DNA of 64,000 bases from Desulfamplus magnetovallimortis. GTDB taxonomy: Bacteria; Desulfobacterota; Desulfobacteria; Desulfobacterales; Desulfobacteraceae. A model generated the notes under the pieces. It had not been told where the DNA came from. It did no database searches and worked only from the letters and a program-made list of their open reading frames with translations. The stretch lies in the NCBI RefSeq assembly GCF_900170035.1, contig NZ_LT828540.1, positions 1 through 64,000 of the forward strand, given 5' to 3'. The position numbers and the translations under genes are program-made. Positions 35,051 through 42,860 of this stretch are shown here, one piece after another (position 1 is the first letter of the stretch; every line of letters begins with the position of its first letter).

Positions 35051-36742
35051 ATGAAAAATAAAAAAATCAGGGAACAGACTAAACTTTTATATTTCTCTTT
35101 TTCAGAGAAATCAAAATTGCCTTCAATTATGGAGGCTGGTAGGGAATCCTATATTCTGGAAAGAGTTGATGCCGATACTGAACTTTCAGTAAAACAAACT
35201 TTTAAAGAGCTTACAGGTATTGGCAAGTTTTCGGATGAGATGCCTTTATATGATCGTGGGCTTTTAGAAAATAACCTAAAGATTTCAGAAAACAGTCAGT
35301 GGCTTTCAGAGAATAATCAAAAGTTTTCAGAGAATAATCAAAAGTTTTCGGAAAATAACCAAAAACTTTTAACTATTGAGGGAGAAGATTCATACTTATA
35401 CCGAATTTCTACTTTTAACCCTGACATAATAATCTTTGATTTAACTGCATGTTCAAATATTACAGCCTTTTTTGATTGCACAACATTGCCGGATAACATG
35501 ACTGTCACAATCGAAGATGTGAAAGCATCTGAAGCAATAGAACCCAACAGAGACTTGCACAGAAATATTTCAGAAACAGAGCAAGGGAGTTTAAAATTAA
35601 CTGAAAAGCTTGTGCCAGCAATTCCCTGCATGGTGATTTTTCAATCAGATCCCGGATCTGATATAAGATCTGTGTGTGTGAAAAATGGGATTGAGTTTGT
35701 TTTTTATCCATACTCTTTCACAGAAATTGACGGCAGGATTGTTCAGTTGCTTGAAGGCAGGCTTTTAAATCAACATGTTACCTGGCAGGAGAGGCGGATT
35801 TCAAATGCAGTTGAGCATATTGATAAACTAAAAGCAAAGTTGAGGGTTGTTGAGAAGCGTTTTTTGCGTGAAAAGGAGCTTCTTCATAATTCCCTGAAGC
35901 AGATCAATGAGATGAGCCGTGAAAGGGAGCAACTTAAAAAAGAGCTTAACAATTTCAGAAATGCACTTTCTGCAAATATCAGGGGATTACAAGATCTCTT
36001 ATCCTCAATGATTGAGTCAAGAAACGGGCAACGAATAGGGCACTCCCGCAGGGTTGGCGAAATTGCCCTTTTTGTTGCGGATAAAATTGGCCTTGGAGAC
36101 TCTTCCCGTCAGGATTTGGTTAAAGCTGCCATGCTCCATGAGGTTGGAATGCTCTTTATTCCGGACAGGGTGCTGGACATGGATTACAAAAAGCTTTCCC
36201 GATATGAGCGAGATATGCTGGATCTGCATTTTGTAAAGGGAGCCGGATATCTTGAAAAATGTCAGGGGTTTGAGAAGACAGCCGGAATTATCTGCCATAT
36301 TAATGAAAATTCAGATGGTAGTGGTTTCCCTGATGGTTTGAAAAAAAGGTATATACCTCTTCTGTCAAGAATTTTGACAGGAGCTGACGTTCTTGATACT
36401 TTGTGGCTTGATCATTTTGAGAATCAGGAAGCTGTCAAATCTCCTGTTGATTATCTTCTTTCTAAGCTTGAAGATTATGCGGGAATAAGGCTTGATCCTG
36501 CCATTGTTAACTATCTTGAAAAATATGTTGTAACTGTTTTGGGCCACGACAGTGTTCGGCTTCGCGAGGTTGCAATTTCCGGACTTAAACCAGGAATGGT
36601 AATTGGTACCGGGCTTTTTACACGTACCGGCACAAAACTTTTGACCCCGGGAACACGTTTGACAGGAGAGATAATTGATATGTTGATTCGTTATAATCGG
36701 GAGTATCCAGTTGACGAAACGGTCTATATTAAGATTGAATAG
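35051..36742 (+). CDS. Degenerate HD-GYP domain protein
   Basis: A 563-aa protein. The N-terminal half is unassigned and includes a 21-bp repeat stretch (SENNQKF, residues 72-106). A coiled coil follows (about 240-310), then an HD-GYP-type domain (about 315-490). Canonical HDIGK is here LHEVGMLFIPD (Asp to Glu at 364), and HHExxDGSGYP is CHINENSDGSGFPDG, so the first His and GYP are altered. Cyclic-di-GMP hydrolysis is therefore doubtful; binding is possible. The C-terminal region (SGLKPGMVIGTGLFTRTGT) is a common companion of HD-GYP proteins. MotAB downstream fits a link to motility. ATG 35051 is chosen without a clear ribosome-binding site. Confidence 0.8.
   Translation: MKNKKIREQTKLLYFSFSEKSKLPSIMEAGRESYILERVDADTELSVKQTFKELTGIGKFSDEMPLYDRGLLENNLKISENSQWLSENNQKFSENNQKFSENNQKLLTIEGEDSYLYRISTFNPDIIIFDLTACSNITAFFDCTTLPDNMTVTIEDVKASEAIEPNRDLHRNISETEQGSLKLTEKLVPAIPCMVIFQSDPGSDIRSVCVKNGIEFVFYPYSFTEIDGRIVQLLEGRLLNQHVTWQERRISNAVEHIDKLKAKLRVVEKRFLREKELLHNSLKQINEMSREREQLKKELNNFRNALSANIRGLQDLLSSMIESRNGQRIGHSRRVGEIALFVADKIGLGDSSRQDLVKAAMLHEVGMLFIPDRVLDMDYKKLSRYERDMLDLHFVKGAGYLEKCQGFEKTAGIICHINENSDGSGFPDGLKKRYIPLLSRILTGADVLDTLWLDHFENQEAVKSPVDYLLSKLEDYAGIRLDPAIVNYLEKYVVTVLGHDSVRLREVAISGLKPGMVIGTGLFTRTGTKLLTPGTRLTGEIIDMLIRYNREYPVDETVYIKIE
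35264..35368 (+). repeat. 21-bp tandem repeat in the HD-GYP gene
   Basis: Five units of seven codons: LENNLKI, SENSQWL, SENNQKF, SENNQKF, SENNQKL. The third and fourth are identical at DNA level. The frame is kept. Confidence 0.9.
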
Positions 36743-36852
36743 AAGGTAATGCTTTGTCAGGACTTCAATTTTTGATGAATCATCTTTTCGACTGATATCA
36801 ACCCAACTGCTTTGGGGCATTACTCTTGATTTTTTAAAAAGGGTGAAATTGT

Positions 36853-37614
36853 ATGGATCTTGCAACCATTATTGGAATTTTGCTGGGTATTGGCGCTATT
36901 ATTGTCACTATTCTCCTTGGAAGCGGCCTTGGACTTTTCATTGATATTCCGTCCATAATGATTGTATTTGGAGGGACACTTGCTGCTACATTTGTGGCAT
37001 ATCCTCTGAAAGAGGTGCTTGGTATAATCAAGGTTACAATGAGGCTTTTTATTTTTAAAATTGAAAAGCCCGAAGATATTATTGCCAATCTTGTGGAGAT
37101 TTCCAACAAGGCCAGAAAAGGCGGGCTTCTTTCAATTGAGTCTGACATTAAAAATGCATCCGATCCTTACCTGGCAAAGGCTTTGCAGATGACCGTTGAT
37201 GGAGTAAAAACAGGTGATATTGCAGCAATCATGCAGAGCAAGATGGCTCTGGCAAAAAAGAATCTTAAGTCAGGATCTGATCTCTATGCAAGTATGGGAT
37301 CGTTTGCCCCTGCCTTTGGAATGGTTGGTACTTTGATAGGACTTGTACAGATGCTTGCTAACCTTGATGATCCTTCAAGTATCGGTCCTAAAATGGCGGT
37401 TGCTATGATTACAACATTTTACGGAGCCATTCTTGCCAATTTGTTTTTTATTCCCATGTCAGGTAAGTTGAAAATACGCTGTGATGAGGAGATTTCAAAC
37501 ATGAATATCATATATGAGGGGGTTATTTCCATAAGGGAAGGAGAGCACCCAAGATTGATGGAAGATAAACTGAGTGTCTATCTTGGCCCCAACCATACAC
37601 CTTCTGAAGAGTAA
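36853..37614 (+). CDS. motA: Flagellar motor stator protein MotA/PomA
   Basis: Ion-channel subunit of the flagellar stator. Four membrane segments are seen: about residues 5-25, 30-50, 148-170 and 180-200. The cytoplasmic loop between the second and third carries the charged residues that touch the rotor. AGMGSFAPAFGMVGTLIGLVQ-like sequence (SMGSFAPAFGMVGTLIGLV) is the PomA-type third-helix motif, which hints at sodium use but does not prove it. The 253 aa fit PomA. motB starts five bases after the stop. Confidence 0.95.
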   Translation: MDLATIIGILLGIGAIIVTILLGSGLGLFIDIPSIMIVFGGTLAATFVAYPLKEVLGIIKVTMRLFIFKIEKPEDIIANLVEISNKARKGGLLSIESDIKNASDPYLAKALQMTVDGVKTGDIAAIMQSKMALAKKNLKSGSDLYASMGSFAPAFGMVGTLIGLVQMLANLDDPSSIGPKMAVAMITTFYGAILANLFFIPMSGKLKIRCDEEISNMNIIYEGVISIREGEHPRLMEDKLSVYLGPNHTPSEE

Positions 37615-37619
37615 AAAAA

Positions 37620-38432
37620 ATGGCTGAAAACGAAATTTCCGAGGAAGAGGCTCCTGCTCTTTCGCCGCCTGCCGATGACGACGATGAAGGAGGAGGTGGT
37701 GGAGGTTCTCCGGAATGGATGGGAACTTTTGCCGATCTTGTAACTCTGCTAATGTGTTTTTTTGTGCTTCTGTTTGCCATGAGTACCACCCAGCAGGAGA
37801 CATTCAAGGAGCTTGTGGAGTCATTGAGAAGTGCCCTTGGTGTACAGGCTGTGCCAGAATCCGGAACCCGTGAAGGTCTTACCATGCACACAGTGCCGTC
37901 TGAGCCTCCTGTTGAAAAACAGGAAATTGACGAGATGGGAGGCATGATTCAGAAGGAGCTTGAAGAGATAGTAAGCGAGGTTCGGGAGCTTGTCATGTTT
38001 AACAAGCTTGGCGGACTTGTCAATGTGTCGGAATCAGATATGGGTGTTGTAATTACCATGTCAGATTTGTTGCTGTTTGAGCAGGGCGGGGTAAAACTCT
38101 CCGAAATGGGATATGATGTACTTAAAAAGGTTGCATCGGTACTTTCACGACTGGCCTATCATGTAAAGATCAAGGGACATACTGATAACACCGTTATTGC
38201 ATCAGAAATGTATCCTTCCAACTGGGAGCTTTCTGCAAGCCGTGCAAGTGCTGTGGTAAGACTTCTCATCGAAAACGGGGTTGACCCAAGATACATTTCT
38301 GCTGAAGGGTATGCCCAATACCATCCTGTTGCCACAAATGATACAGAACAAGGAAGGGTTCGCAATCGAAGGGTTGAAATTGTATATGAGCGGGACAGTA
38401 TAGCCCGTACATTTGCCGGCATGGATAAATAG
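37620..38432 (+). CDS. motB: Flagellar motor stator protein MotB
   Basis: Peptidoglycan-anchored stator subunit. After an acidic, glycine-rich N-terminus comes the membrane segment PEWMGTFADLVTLLMCFFVLL with the ion-carrying Asp in FADLV (near residue 40). The C-terminal OmpA-like domain (about 150-265) shows VKIKGHTDNT and ELSASRASAVVRLLIENGVD, which bind the cell wall. It is coupled to motA. Three repeats of an unknown element follow the stop. Confidence 0.95.
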   Translation: MAENEISEEEAPALSPPADDDDEGGGGGGSPEWMGTFADLVTLLMCFFVLLFAMSTTQQETFKELVESLRSALGVQAVPESGTREGLTMHTVPSEPPVEKQEIDEMGGMIQKELEEIVSEVRELVMFNKLGGLVNVSESDMGVVITMSDLLLFEQGGVKLSEMGYDVLKKVASVLSRLAYHVKIKGHTDNTVIASEMYPSNWELSASRASAVVRLLIENGVDPRYISAEGYAQYHPVATNDTEQGRVRNRRVEIVYERDSIARTFAGMDK

Positions 38433-38446
38433 TTTAATAATATAGG

Positions 38447-38595
38447 AATTTTCATTTTATCTCTTGCAAAAGCAAGAGATTATGGAAAAGCCAGCTCAAA
38501 GGGCGCTAAGTTCATAGTGTAAAAATTTACATTTTATCTCCTGTAAAAGCAAGAGATTATGGAAAAGCCAGCTCAAAGGGCGCTAAGTTCATAGT
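38447..38595 (+). repeat. Structured tandem element, copies 1 and 2
   Basis: Two 77-bp units (38447-38523 and 38524-38600). Each holds an ATCTC-type hairpin around AAAA (perfect nine-base stem in copy 1, 38459-38480), TTATGGAAAAG, a second hairpin AGC-CA-GCTC-AAA-GGGC-GCT (38489-38507), and AAGTTCATAGTGTAAA. Unknown class; possibly a regulatory RNA. Confidence 0.8.
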
Positions 38596-38663
38596 GTAAA
38601 CCGTCATGGCCGGAGTCCGGCCACCCCCGAGTATGGAAATAATGTATCCATTTCCACGGTAAA
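38596..38663. mobile_element. TTTAC element (family B) inserted between tandem copies
   Basis: A 58-bp element (38601-38658) flanked by GTAAA on both sides (38596-38600, 38659-38663). Against the copy 1/copy 2 junction this is a clean 63-bp insertion. The hairpin GGCCGG-AGT-CCGGCC (38609-38623) forms the tip. On the reverse strand it reads TTTAC-CGTGG...GACGG-TTTAC like its relatives. Confidence 0.9.
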
Positions 38664-38735
38664 AATTTACATTTTATCTCCTGTAAAAGCAAGAGATTAT
38701 GGAAAAGTCCGCCCAAAGGGTGCTAAGTTCTGCCC
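38664..38735 (+). repeat. Structured tandem element, copy 3
   Basis: Same order as copies 1 and 2, but the second hairpin is AGT-CC-GCCC-AAA-GGGT-GCT. The changes keep every pair (Watson-Crick or G-U). It ends about 30 bp before the HTH-EIIA start. Confidence 0.8.
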
Positions 38736-38766
38736 TGCATACGTATGGGAAAAAAGGTTTGTTTTT

Positions 38767-39504
38767 ATGAAACGTTCTTTAGAAAATATTGCAAGTCAGC
38801 TTGGTCTGAATCTGGATACCCTGGAGAGATGGATTCGGCAGGGCAAGATACCGGTCAGCAAGAAGGGAAGTATGGGTATCTATAATACTTCCGAGCTTAA
38901 TCGCTGGGCAGAAAAACAGCGGAAAACCTCTTTTTGTTCGGAAAATGGTTCCTCTTCCCAGGATAGTGACTCCAAAGAGGAGGGTAAGCTAATTGATTCA
39001 AATTCCAATGATGACATCGTTGGTCTTCTTCTTTGCGCTGCATTGAAAAATGGCGGGATATTTCATGGAGTTACCGGCAATGGAAAGCATGGAATAATAG
39101 AATCAGCAGTGGAGCATATTCCTGATTATCCAGGAAAAGATAGCAAGGAGATACTTTTACAGTTGATGGAGAGGGAGCGTCTGACCTCAACCGGCATTGG
39201 GCAGGGAGTGGCTATTCCGCATCCAAGAAATCCCATAGCAAATGGCTTTACAGAACCCATGATTGTCACCTGTTTTCTTGAAAATGAGGTGGACTTTGAT
39301 GCCATTGATGACCTTCCTGTTTTTGTACTTTTTTTGATGCTCAGTCCCACTGTTGAAATTCATCTTAACCTTCTTTCCCGTCTATCATTTTGTCTCAGAG
39401 ATCGCTCTTTTATGCGTTTTATAAGGCAGCATCCGGATAAAAAATCTTTTTTAAGCAGGATTAGGGAGATGGAAGAAAAACTGGACAATCCATCAGGAAG
39501 ATAG
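38767..39504 (+). CDS. Helix-turn-helix plus PTS EIIA (PtsN-like) protein
   Basis: Residues 1-60 are a MerR/excisionase-type DNA-binding helix-turn-helix (SLENIASQLGLNLDTLERWI then IYNTSELNRWAEKQ). A Ser/Asp-rich linker follows. Residues 85-240 are an EIIA-Ntr-type domain with the phosphorylatable His152 in GQGVAIPHPRNP. This suggests a regulator whose DNA binding may respond to phosphotransfer. No other PTS genes are in the window. AAGG lies near the ATG. The stop is TAG, and the frame continues open for 81 codons beyond it through a repeat array. Confidence 0.85.
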   Translation: MKRSLENIASQLGLNLDTLERWIRQGKIPVSKKGSMGIYNTSELNRWAEKQRKTSFCSENGSSSQDSDSKEEGKLIDSNSNDDIVGLLLCAALKNGGIFHGVTGNGKHGIIESAVEHIPDYPGKDSKEILLQLMERERLTSTGIGQGVAIPHPRNPIANGFTEPMIVTCFLENEVDFDAIDDLPVFVLFLMLSPTVEIHLNLLSRLSFCLRDRSFMRFIRQHPDKKSFLSRIREMEEKLDNPSGR

Positions 39505-39582
39505 ATCTTTTTAAAAATTCAGAGCAAAAGAGGGGCTAACAGTTCAGGAAAAAGAATACTAACAGTTCATGATAAGAGAATA

Positions 39583-39735
39583 GAGTTAACAGCTCAGGGC
39601 AATAGAAGAGAGTTAACAGCTCGGGGCAATAGAAGAGAGTTAACAGCTCAGGGCAATAGAAGAGAGTTAATGGCTCAGGTCAATAGAAGAGAAGAGCTAA
39701 CACTTAAGGACAAGAGAATAGAGTTAACAGCTCGG
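39583..39735 (+). repeat. 27-bp tandem array after the HTH-EIIA gene
   Basis: Units begin GAGTTAACAGCTC at 39583, 39610, 39637, 39664 and 39721, with a 30-bp variant at 39694. Copies two to four are almost identical. Read in the frame of the upstream gene the unit is ELTAQGNRR. The only open frame through the unit is that one. Confidence 0.9.
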
Positions 39736-39764
39736 AAAAAGAGAGGATAGTTTAAATAGCTGCC

Positions 39765-41498
39765 ATGAAAAAATTTATCTCCTGGCGACATCCGGGTACA
39801 ATCTCCATTTTTCGTATGGATGACAGGCTCCTTTTGATAGGAATGGGAATTATTGTAGGTCTTTGCAGTGGCCTTGCTGCTTTGGCATTAAATCACTCTC
39901 TTATTTTTATGCTGGAGTTCCTTCATGATTTCAGGCATTACTGGTGGGCTTTTCTGCTTCCTGCCGCAGGTGCAATGTGTTCTTCTCTTTTTCTGGAGAA
40001 AATAATGAATGAGGGGGCAGGGCACGGTGTGCCTGAAGTTATATACAGTGTATCAAGGTATGGTGGCCTGATTCGCCTGAGATCAAGTATATCCCGTCTT
40101 GTTTCAAGCTGCCTTACAATAGGAAGCGGAGGTTCTGCCGGCCCCGAGGCACCTGTTGTCATGAGTGGTTCGGCCATTGGCTCCAATATTGCGCAGTTTT
40201 TTTTCCTCAATGATCGCCAGAGAATAACCCTTGTGGGGTGCGGTGCTGCCGGTGCTGTGGCATCTATTTTCAATGCTCCGTTGACAGGAATCATATTTAC
40301 AATGGAGATTATCCTTGGCGAGTGGTCAATGGTTAACATTATTCCCATTGCAGTTGCCTCTGTTGCAGGAGCCGAGTTGAGCAGAACCCTAAGGGGCAAC
40401 ATAATAGCCTTTGAAAGTAGCGGAAGTTTCCATATAGGCCATCCTGACCTTTTTGCCTGCATCGGACTTGCTATGTTTGCAGCCCTTGCATCTGTACTCT
40501 TTACAAGAACTTTAAGAAGAATGCACAAAGTTTCCCGCAAAGTCTCTGTCCCTTTCTGGGTAAGAGCTGCAATTGGAGGTTGTGCAGTGGGGCTTCTTGG
40601 ATTCATGGTGCCGGAGGTTATGGGTGAGGGTTATCATGCAATTCATGATATGATTGAGGGGGTATTCAAGGGTGGAATAGGTATTGTGGCACTGGCATGC
40701 CTGGCCAAAATTCTTGCAACTGCCCTTACCCTTGGCTGGGGTGGTTCAGGGGGTATCTTTGCACCAAGTCTTGTTATTGGAAGTTTTGCAGGGCTTGCCT
40801 ACCACAGACTGCTTGTGTTTCTATTTCCATCTGTAATGTGGGTCAGCGAAGGTTGTTTTGCCCTGCTTGGAATGGCAGGTATGATGAGCGGTATTCTTCA
40901 GGCTCCCCTGACAGGTATCTTTTTGATTCTGGAGATTACAGGCAGCTACGAGGTGATGCTTCCTCTTATAATTGTTTCTGCTCTTTCAACCACCATGACC
41001 CATTACTTTGAGCCATCATCATTTTATTTTAAAGAGCTTATGGAAAAGGGGCAACTTTTGCGACCCGGCACAGATTCCAGAGTTCTTGCTGATATAAGTA
41101 TAAGAGAAGTGATTGAAAAGGATTGCATCTGCGTAAGACCTGATATGCTTTTAAGGGAGTTTCTTTATACTGTCCAGCGATCAACCAGAAACTATTTTCC
41201 TGTGGAAGATCAGGAGAGTGGCCAGTTTGTCGGCATGATCCGTTTTGATCAGATAAAGCCCTATTTCTTTAATTCTGTCATGTATGACACCGTTATTGTT
41301 GAGCAGATAATGGATGCCAATCCAGATACAGTTCATTATGATGATGAACTTTCTGAAGTCTTAAACAAGATGGATACCCATGGGCATTTCAGCCTGCCGG
41401 TGGTTTTTAACGGCAGATTTGTGGGCATGGTCTCCAAGGCCACACTTCTTGATAAATACCGTGATGAACTCAATGTTCAGACAGCCCACTCATTTTAG
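39765..41498 (+). CDS. ClC-family chloride channel or exchanger with CBS domains
   Basis: Membrane protein with about ten helices that moves chloride, perhaps with proton exchange. Selectivity-filter regions are GSGGSAGPEAPVVM (near residue 123) and GWGGSGGIFAPSLVIGS (near 325). The segment GIIFTMEIILGE corresponds to the region of the gating glutamate. Residues 440-577 hold two CBS domains (QIMDANPDTVHYDDELSEVL is in the second), which commonly bind adenosine nucleotides. GAGGAT lies about 15 bases upstream. The Usp-like gene follows after 39 bp. Confidence 0.93.
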   Translation: MKKFISWRHPGTISIFRMDDRLLLIGMGIIVGLCSGLAALALNHSLIFMLEFLHDFRHYWWAFLLPAAGAMCSSLFLEKIMNEGAGHGVPEVIYSVSRYGGLIRLRSSISRLVSSCLTIGSGGSAGPEAPVVMSGSAIGSNIAQFFFLNDRQRITLVGCGAAGAVASIFNAPLTGIIFTMEIILGEWSMVNIIPIAVASVAGAELSRTLRGNIIAFESSGSFHIGHPDLFACIGLAMFAALASVLFTRTLRRMHKVSRKVSVPFWVRAAIGGCAVGLLGFMVPEVMGEGYHAIHDMIEGVFKGGIGIVALACLAKILATALTLGWGGSGGIFAPSLVIGSFAGLAYHRLLVFLFPSVMWVSEGCFALLGMAGMMSGILQAPLTGIFLILEITGSYEVMLPLIIVSALSTTMTHYFEPSSFYFKELMEKGQLLRPGTDSRVLADISIREVIEKDCICVRPDMLLREFLYTVQRSTRNYFPVEDQESGQFVGMIRFDQIKPYFFNSVMYDTVIVEQIMDANPDTVHYDDELSEVLNKMDTHGHFSLPVVFNGRFVGMVSKATLLDKYRDELNVQTAHSF

Positions 41499-41537
41499 AA
41501 AAAGTGGGACACGACAGATAAAGGAATAGATTATATT

Positions 41538-42398
41538 ATGGAAACCACCATTTTTCATGTTTTTAGAAATACTCCACTTGGAAGGGAGATATTGCTGCAA
41601 TCACTCTATTTCTGCCAGCAGACATCCTCTTCCATTGCTGTTTATATTCCCCAACATGTCCGTTTTCTCATGTATTATGAAAATGATGTGGTTCAGGTGG
41701 ATCTGGATCAATCCTATTTGACAGATCCGGAAACAGCAAAAGAACACGCCATTGAACTTGCCCTCTCAATGGATGTTGAACCAAGATTTATAACCCCAAA
41801 AAATTTTACAGCATCAACTTTGCCTGACATTCCAGTTGATTTTGATTTCATGTGTTGCCCAAGGAGTATAAGTGATCTTTCAACAAAGATAAGCCTTGGT
41901 CATATTGGCCCTAAGGTCAGACGAATCATCAATTCAGCACGTTTTCCCATACTTATGCCAAGTGCCCTTTTCAAGGAGTGGGAGAGCATTATTGTATTTT
42001 TTGGAGGCTCGGATAATTCAATAAAGGCTCTGAAACTTGGATTGCGTTTAAGTCAGATTACAGGAGTGCCACTTGATATGTTTACATATTCAGGAGGAGG
42101 TGGTACCCAGAAAAATAAAGAGCATTTTGTGGAAGTTTTAAGGGAAGCAGGTCTTGAAGATATTGTGTGCGGGAATGAGGATCAGAATGCGAAAGTCCGT
42201 GAGTGGTATTTTTTTGATGGGGGAAAATTTGAACACAATCTTTACAGAGTTCCTCACAATGCACTTGCCGTTCTTGGGGCATATGGACATGGTGTTGTAA
42301 AGGATGTTCTCTTTGGCAGCACCATGGAGATGATTCAGACGATTTTGCCGAATACGCTTCTGATTGCAGGGCCAAATTATGTTGTGCCACATCCATAA
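41538..42398 (+). CDS. Tandem universal-stress-protein-like protein
   Basis: A 286-aa protein with two Usp-like Rossmann modules. The second ends in LGAYGHGVVKDVLFGSTME with the G-x2-G-x9-G-S-type nucleotide motif partly kept and TLLIAGPNY as the closing strand. The first half (about 1-135) is more divergent. Location after a CBS-bearing ClC channel suggests both respond to cell energy or ion state (inference). Spaced AAGGA is about 12 bases upstream of the ATG. Confidence 0.8.
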   Translation: METTIFHVFRNTPLGREILLQSLYFCQQTSSSIAVYIPQHVRFLMYYENDVVQVDLDQSYLTDPETAKEHAIELALSMDVEPRFITPKNFTASTLPDIPVDFDFMCCPRSISDLSTKISLGHIGPKVRRIINSARFPILMPSALFKEWESIIVFFGGSDNSIKALKLGLRLSQITGVPLDMFTYSGGGGTQKNKEHFVEVLREAGLEDIVCGNEDQNAKVREWYFFDGGKFEHNLYRVPHNALAVLGAYGHGVVKDVLFGSTMEMIQTILPNTLLIAGPNYVVPHP

Positions 42399-42456
42399 GT
42401 GTCATAATAAGTGGACGATGCATTATCTGTGATGTTTACAACATGAATTAGGACTC

Positions 42457-42566
42457 ATTCCTAAGTAATTGGGTTTAATTAACTTACCCAAACTCCCCCT
42501 CCCAAGTCTGTAAAATGTGGCTGGGGGCAAGGTGAATGGGTAAGTTATTAAAAATCAATTCCTAAG
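42457..42566. repeat. MITE-like element F, copy 2
   Basis: Ends CATTCCTAAGTAATTGGGTTTAATTAACTTACCCA and TGGGTAAGTTATTAAAAATCAATTCCTAAG are inverted with mismatches over about 30 bases. The middle has CTCCCCCTCCCAAG against GGCTGGGGGCAAG. It lies between the Usp gene and the antitoxin. Confidence 0.8.
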
Positions 42567-42606
42567 CAATTTTGTACTCATCCTTTAACAAAACAGGAGG
42601 TACTCA

Positions 42607-42852
42607 ATGACAACAATTGTTAAATCTGTAGGTTGTAGAGGGCAGATAACTTTAGGCAGACAATATGCTGGTAAAAAAGTTATGATAGAGCAGATTGAAA
42701 CTGGTGTATGGATGTTAAAACTTGCTGAATTTATTCCTGTAAGTGAACGCTGGCTTCAAAATTCCAAAGTTACTGCTGATTTAGAAGAGGCAATTGCGTG
42801 GGCAGAAAACAATCCACCCAAGGAAAGTGATATAAATGCTTTTGAATTATAG
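42607..42852 (+). CDS. AbrB/SpoVT-like antitoxin
   Basis: An 81-aa protein whose first 45 residues (VKSVGCRGQITLGRQYAGKKVMIEQIE) fit the swapped-hairpin AbrB DNA-binding fold. The acidic tail (DLEEAIAWAENNPPKESDI) is what binds a toxin in such pairs. GGAGG lies seven bases before the ATG. A broken toxin reading frame begins nine bases downstream, so this looks like the surviving antitoxin of a former toxin-antitoxin unit. Confidence 0.8.
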   Translation: MTTIVKSVGCRGQITLGRQYAGKKVMIEQIETGVWMLKLAEFIPVSERWLQNSKVTADLEEAIAWAENNPPKESDINAFEL

Positions 42853-42860
42853 ATCAAATC

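Noticed and set aside
38447-38735. Cyclic-di-GMP riboswitch upstream of the HTH-EIIA gene
   Set aside because: The repeated hairpins and the nearby motility genes suggested it, but the GEMM landmarks (the GCAAAGCC region and receptor) are not present.
38447-38735. CRISPR array
   Set aside because: Three units directly next to each other, without spacers of even length; the one gap is a TTTAC element. No cas genes.
39583-39735. CRISPR-like array
   Set aside because: Units are directly adjacent with a period of 27 bp and no spacers; it is a simple tandem repeat.
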